64,000 nt of DNA. Source: Hoplostethus atlanticus. Taxonomy: Eukaryota; Chordata; Actinopteri; Trachichthyiformes; Trachichthyidae. Position numbers and translations under genes: made by a program. The stretch spans positions 4,506,501-4,570,500 of the forward strand of contig JAXDDX010000001.1 of assembly GCA_034670405.1 (NCBI GenBank), in the 5' to 3' direction. This document shows positions 58,401-64,000 of the stretch, piece by piece (the first letter of the stretch is position 1; each line of letters opens with the position of its first letter). The notes beneath the pieces were generated by a model. That model searched no databases. It was not told the origin of the DNA and saw nothing but the letters and a program-made list of their open reading frames with translations.

Positions 58401-61400
58401 GTCATGATCCAGGGGCTGTGGCGAGAGCTGAGGCTTTCCACTGCTGTTGTTGCTCACCACACTGGGCTTGCTGATGAGGTCCGTCTTGACCAGTGTGTCA
58501 TTGGGCAGCAGGTTGTGGTTGAACTTGGGGCTCTCAAACTTGCGCTCAAAAGGTCGGGCTGAGCTGGTGTAAGGCTTGGGGACGTAGCGATTATAGCTGG
58601 TGGGAGTGGGAGCACCCAGGGTTTTGGGGGGAGCGTCGGTGCCATTGACTGGGGGCTTGTCAGGGAGGCCCCTTGGGGACAGGTAGCCCATTTGTGTGGA
58701 GTCGTCCCTGCTGGCAGGCCTCAGAGCTGCGAGCTCAGGTTTAGGATTGGGTGAGCTCAAAGGCTCAGGTATGGAATTCACTAGAAACATATGGAGGATA
58801 CAAGCACTTAAATACAGCCTTGGTCAAATTATGTTCTGGCAGCACTTCATTTCACATTTACACTTTGTCTTTAGAATATTGATGTACAATAGATAAGTAC
58901 TAGGTTAAAAATAAGAGACAGGCAGAAACATGTTTAGATGTGTGCTTACCCTCATTGGGGCTGAGTTTGGGCAGCGTGTTGGGTGGGATGACAGAGGTCG
59001 GTGGCCCATACTGAGAGGAAGGGCTGATCTGAGGCAGGGGTTCAGACCTTTTCTCCACAGGACTCACCTTCTCCACAGACTCAACCCTGCAGTAGGGAGA
59101 CACAAACAATACATGTGCACCAAAGGCAAATGTGTTTCTGTGACTGGCATCTTAAACTAGTAGTGTAGCGTAGCTTTAGGTCAGCCAACACTCCCACTGG
59201 TATGAGCTGTGGTGCTGTACCTGTTGTAAGGGTAAGACAGTTGAGCTGGTTTGGGCAGATCATGGAAGCGGTTGATGCCAGTAGTGGGCTGGCCCATGGC
59301 CTTGCTATCAAAGCTACGGCGGTCAAAGTAGGACAACTGCTTCCTGTAATACTCCTCGTCTTCATCTGGGTCATAGTGGTTGGAATGCACCACATCATCT
59401 ACGGGTTTGGACTGGGGCTTCTGCGGCTCGGGAGCCCTGTAGTGAAAGCCAAAGGAAAGAGTGAAAGAGCTGCAGAGATTCAACAGCAGAGACCCAGAAA
59501 CAGACTGCTTGCCTCTTAGTGTCTTATCAAACGATACCATAGTCTAGCTTGCTCCATGGTTTCAATGTGGCTGTTGTCCACTAGGTGGCGCTTAAACAAT
59601 AATGAATGAATTTTGAGATTCCTCTGCAAGGAAACATGTTAGAATTGCCCGTCATCAATTCTGCAGTCTGATGTGCTGTAATGATGGCTGCATACCTATA
59701 GGTGGACTTTTCCTGCTCCAGGTTGCTGAGAGAGTTGGCTTTGAGGACTGGGCCAGGTGCAATCACAGGTTTAGGAACATCTGCAGGCTGGAGAGCAATG
59801 ACGAGAGGGCGTCATTAGCACTTACTACTACTGATTCAGACTGCAGTTCACATGAATGGGCAAGATGCATATCATTTTGTACCTGATGCATTGGTGGCAA
59901 TATAAATACTATGTCAGTGTGCATTTTCTGGAACAATGGTATATTGTATACAGTCTTCGAAGCTGGTCGAAGCTGGTTTGACATTTATTTATTTCCTCCA
60001 TTTATTGATTATTTTTCATGGTATTTTCATTGCTCCAATCTCACCAACATGCTGATTCCCTAGTAAGCCCAATGATGTATGTTGTGAAACATAAAGGACT
60101 TAATTACATCAAACACAGTGGCAGAAAATGTTTCTGAATCTGACCCATTGACGTGACCTTGCATTCTACATGGGTGTATACATTTGTGAGGAACTTACCC
60201 TGAGTGGCATCGATTCCCCTCCATCTTTAGCCCTGTCCATAGAAACAGAACGCTTATTCTCAAACATCTTGACTCTGTTGAGCACCGACTGTGGTTTCAT
60301 AGCTGGGTCCTCATCTAAGTCTTCCCGAGGCGGAGGGGGGAGTGCCTTGGTGCCTGCAGTGATACCTGGCTCGCCTGGGGAAGGCAGGGTCTCTGGTTTA
60401 GGAGGGGGCATGGTGGGTTCAGAGTTCATCACAGGCTCATGCATCCCTGACTTGTAGGCCCGGCTGGGAGGCCCAGGATTGTAGGTGGGCCTCAGAGCAG
60501 AATCACCATAATACTGCTTTGGGGGGTCCGGTGATCGGGGTGAATTTATAGGGAAGCCATGAGGTTCTGCCTCATAAGGAGAGCGGGCATCATAGCCTGC
60601 TGGTGGCGGGGGGGGGCTCATCGTAACGCATTGGCCCAGGTTTACTGTGTCGTGGCCTGCTGTCATAGCCTACTGGGGGAGCCTCATCATAGCGTGGCTG
60701 AGGGGGGCTGTAGTCCCTCCCTGGCCCCTCCTCATAGGGAGAGTGGAGGTTGTAGCCCATGGGTTGCTGGTGGCCCTGCTGATAGCCTGCGGGCTGGGAC
60801 GAGGTCTGCTGGTCATATGGGGGCCACTGTTCATTGTAATGAGGCACACGGTTGTCGTAGTGCAGGTGAGAGTCAAAGTTGTGAGGCTTTGGTTCTATGT
60901 AGCCGCCTCCATCATATCCGTAAGGCGGGTGGTCATATTCCCGGTATGGCTGTTTGTCCTGGTACGGCGGCTGGTGACTGTAGCTCATTGACGGCTTCAG
61001 GCCATGGTTCACTCGCACAGGTTCCTCCATACTGTACAGATCTTTCTTGTACATCTGTGAGGAAAGAATTGAAAATGTTTACATCAATCAACTCTTTGTC
61101 AAAACACCATTGCGAGCTTATAAGACCGACCATGTTGAAAGACAGAAATAAGTCAGGAAAACGTTCTTTCCCAACAACCAAATAGAATAAAATTGAAAGA
61201 AAGTCAATACTGGGAAATAAACTAAAACCTTGGGGAACGGAGCATACAAAACATTAAATAACCAAATCATTAGATTTAAAATTCCACTACCAATGAATTC
61301 AACAAACATCAAGTCAAAGTGCAATTACAAGCAGACCCTTGTTCATTATTCAAAAACAGTTCTGAATGCCTGTTTGACAAGATGCCTTTCAAGAATGGAG

Positions 61401-63975
61401 AGAAGAATCTACAAGCCAACTAGCAAATCTTGTGCATTATAGTGTTTTCTGTTTAGCATACTAACAAGCAATTTGTACATTTCTGAAAGGCCTCATTTCA
61501 AACGTATGATGTGTAGCCTGTAGACAGCAAATCAAGTTACAGTACTTCCTATGGAAGAAGGTTGATTTGTTGACATCTATAAAAGGACAATACTACTATA
61601 CAGAAGACATAATGCAGTGCAAGTTTTGTTTTTTCCATAGGGAGAATTGCTTGATGGAAACCATTACCAAGAATACTGTCTGCAGGTTAGCTTTCATCAT
61701 GCAACCAACATTCAGTTTGCATCTAATGCAACAATGTCAACTACTGGCACTACAACAGACGGTACGTCTACCACTACGATGCCACTGCAAGTGTTACTAC
61801 CGTTCATCTACGGAAGAGAGTTAAAGCTGAAATAAACCCAAAAAACATTATGAGCCATGCAAAGGAAGTAAGAGGCAACAGTTAGGGCTGGTTGTGGATG
61901 TCTTCATTCTGGTCAAAGACTCAGATGCACCAGTCCCTCTGGTCTCCCAGCCCACTGTGGTGCATGTGGACCAGTCTGTGTCACATTCTCTCTGGGGGCC
62001 AGAGGCACACAGTGGGCTCAGTGAGTCACACAGCGTGGGCAGGTCATGCAGAGAGCAAGTGGAAAGCATGTGCGAGAAGACAGGCAGTTAAAACAGCAGG
62101 CTGGGGCCCAGGCCCGGTCCGAGTGGCTGGTGAAACAGCAGTGGGTACCTTTGGTTCTGGACCAGGCAGCCCAGACGGGTGGGGTTCATGTGGTGGTGGG
62201 GGCTGAATTAGCTCAGGGGCAGGGCTGGGGCTGCTAAGTGAGTCAGCCTGAGGAGCAGAGGCTGCAGCAGGCGGCTCCTCTAGGTGCATACCCTGTAGCT
62301 GTACAGACTGCTCAACAGCAGCAGGCGCTACCACCGTCGAGGGCAGTGAGGGCAAGGCCAGAGCAGCCTCGTCTTGCTGTGAAGTATTGTTAAGAGACAT
62401 TTATAACACAGGCTGCCAAGGGCACACAAACTACAGCTCACCCCTTCTCCATGATTTTCTCCCTTACACTGAATCATTTTTACACCAGCCAGAGAACGCA
62501 TTTGCAAAAAATGTGGTTAGAATAGATAACATACCAGTAGCTTCTAAAACCAGTTTATCACTTAGAAAAGGACCCTTAATCTCAACAAAAGCAAGGACAT
62601 GACATTGAACGTGGAGGAGCTATTTTTCTTTTCTGCTGTTATATAGTTTCAGCCATGCATTCAACTCTGGTGGGCGCAGCCTCTATCGGCCTGCCGACTG
62701 CTGGATCTGGACTTTACCTGCTGTGGAGCGGCCATCTTGAACCCAGCAGGGTCAATACGATTGATTGGATCAGGCTGCACAGGGTGCTGGTATCCAGGGT
62801 AACCGGGGGCATCCTGAATGACGGGTGGGTCCTCTCGCACAGGCTCAGAAGAGCGGGTGATGGCGGGCCCCGTTGGCAGACCCACCTCATCGTTCAGTGT
62901 CTCGTCCAGCTCCTGATCGGTATAGGCTCCGCCCTCTGTGTCCGTGTCCTCATAGTCAGAGGTGTGGCGGCTGTCTGTGCTGTACATGGAGTACTCACTA
63001 CCTGGTGCTGACAGGTAGGACAGACGGTCGTCATGGATATCCAAGTCATCCTCTGGAGCTCCATCCGCCTGAGAAAAAGAGCAGTGATATCGTCACCTCA
63101 CTTACAATACTGTTTAATGCTATGGGATTTACAAAATCTATCTGGGCACAGCCTCTCACCTTGCCCTCTGACACCCAGACCAACTGGTTCTGCTGTTGCT
63201 GAATGGTCTCTTTAAGAGCACCGTACCAGCCGTCATTCATGTTATTCATATTGATGGTTGCTAGGAACGAATTTCAGAATCACAATCACTTAATGGATCA
63301 AGATATGTACAATAAATGTACAAGAATTTAACAACATTTTCATGTTTCATTTTTTTTACATTCTGCGCCCACTCACTGGTGAACAGGTGGTGATTATTCT
63401 TCCTCAGTTTGATGGCTCGCTCATAGAGCTTCCTGGCACTCTTCCTGGACTCTGGACACAGTCGGGTCCTCATGTTCTTCACACCCTGCTTGTTGTCGGG
63501 GTTGAGGAAGACCACGATAGGGTACCACTGAGCATAGTTCAGCCTGTCCACAGCATTGGGGGTGATGTCCAGCACTGCATGCTTGTCCTTTATTAGATAA
63601 AGAGGGAAATCAATTATATAATGAATAATTCAACTTAGAAACAAATACTATAATTTACACTGAATTCTATTGGATGAAAACAGGTACACTCACTCTGTCG
63701 ATGATCTGCTTGATGGTGTGAAGACGAATGATTCCTGAACTTCGCTGGTCTGTTCCTGCATCTCTAGGTTCACTTTCTGGTAAATAAGGTAAAAAGGCAT
63801 TTATGTAAAAAAAAAAAAATGTTTTAAGTACCAACAGGTTTGGTGGCAATTGTTCACACTGATATGTATACAAACATACTTGCAAGCTCAAAAAGATCTG
63901 GCTCTTCTCTGGAGAGTTTTTCTCGAGCCACATCAGCAATAGGCCCGAATATCACAACAGGCCTCAGGAAACCAG
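55474..63975 (-). CDS. TJP1: tight junction protein ZO-1, 3' part (14 exons, one frameshift)
   Basis: ZO-1 is a MAGUK scaffold linking claudins, JAMs and occludin to actin. Exons, 5' to 3' on the minus strand: 63975-63880, 63776-63694, 63587-63377, 63260-63160, 63068-62718, 62376-62149, 61054-60199, 59787-59696, 59436-59221, 59086-58950, 58780-58309, 58103-57886, 57013-56870, 55568-55474. The first three are guanylate-kinase-like ([50 protein letters not shown]). Next come the acidic region [21 protein letters not shown] and a 76-codon phase-0 cassette matching the alternatively spliced alpha domain (LEEPPAA..PQADSL). A Pro/Tyr-rich actin-binding region follows, then the ZU5 end ([20 protein letters not shown] to [10 protein letters not shown]). 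The N-terminal PDZ and SH3 exons lie beyond the window. A C9 run at 60608-60616 is one base too long and breaks the 856-nt exon. Teleosts have tjp1a and tjp1b; which one this is cannot be told. Confidence 0.94.
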
Positions 63976-64000
63976 CTGCACCAAACAAAACATAAAACAT

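Noticed and set aside
59202-59519. Plus-strand frame of 105 codons
   Set aside because: Antisense shadow of TJP1 exon 59221-59436.
60647-60991. 114-codon hydrophobic plus-strand frame inside TJP1
   Set aside because: Antisense shadow of the Pro/Tyr-rich TJP1 exon.

Overview
The window is vertebrate nuclear DNA, most likely from a ray-finned (teleost) fish. It carries multi-exon animal genes with conserved splice sites and short introns, a tandem pair of slc27a2 genes, and repeats typical of fish: an L2-type LINE whose 3' tail matches a tRNA-derived SINE, Ty3/gypsy elements, a hAT MITE and a piece of endogenous retrovirus. I saw no prokaryotic genes, CRISPR arrays, rRNA or functional tRNA genes. 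The species cannot be named from sequence alone.

Layout. 530-8829 (+): the last 19 coding exons of a P4-ATPase lipid flippase, ATP8B4 type; its 5' part lies outside the window. 11541-15495 (-): complete GALK2 in 10 coding exons (458 aa). 17862-31562 (+): complete CEP152 in 27 coding exons (1674 aa), with a GC-rich cell-cycle-like promoter near 17220-17680. 33.7-39.9 kb: a nested block of mobile elements, in which a 3.0-kb DNA transposon with ~145-bp terminal inverted repeats and an unfamiliar Cys-rich ORF lies between a gypsy gag start and a broken gypsy pol plus 3' LTR. 40023-43463 (+): slc27a2 copy a, 612 aa, starting 78 bp after the gypsy LTR. 44770-45840 (-): an endogenous retrovirus LTR with the end of env. 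47715-52856 (+): slc27a2 copy b, intact except for one extra base in exon 2. 55474-63975 (-): the last 14 coding exons of TJP1 (ZO-1), from the GUK region to the ZU5 end, with one extra C in a homopolymer.

The genes do not form a pathway. They are linked by position: all have human counterparts on chromosome 15q, though the order here is condensed and rearranged. They cover membrane lipid asymmetry (ATP8B4), amino-sugar salvage (GALK2), centriole duplication (CEP152), fatty-acid uptake and very-long-chain acyl-CoA synthesis (SLC27A2) and tight-junction scaffolding (TJP1). Gene models were built by hand from splice sites and reading phase. In GALK2, CEP152 and slc27a2-a the exons sum to whole codons; slc27a2-b and TJP1 each do so only after removing one inserted base.

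The most notable points are the unfamiliar Cys-rich DNA transposon and its mismatched gypsy flanks, four GC-AG introns among about 84, two single-base frameshifts in otherwise intact genes, and a gypsy LTR lying against the slc27a2-a start.
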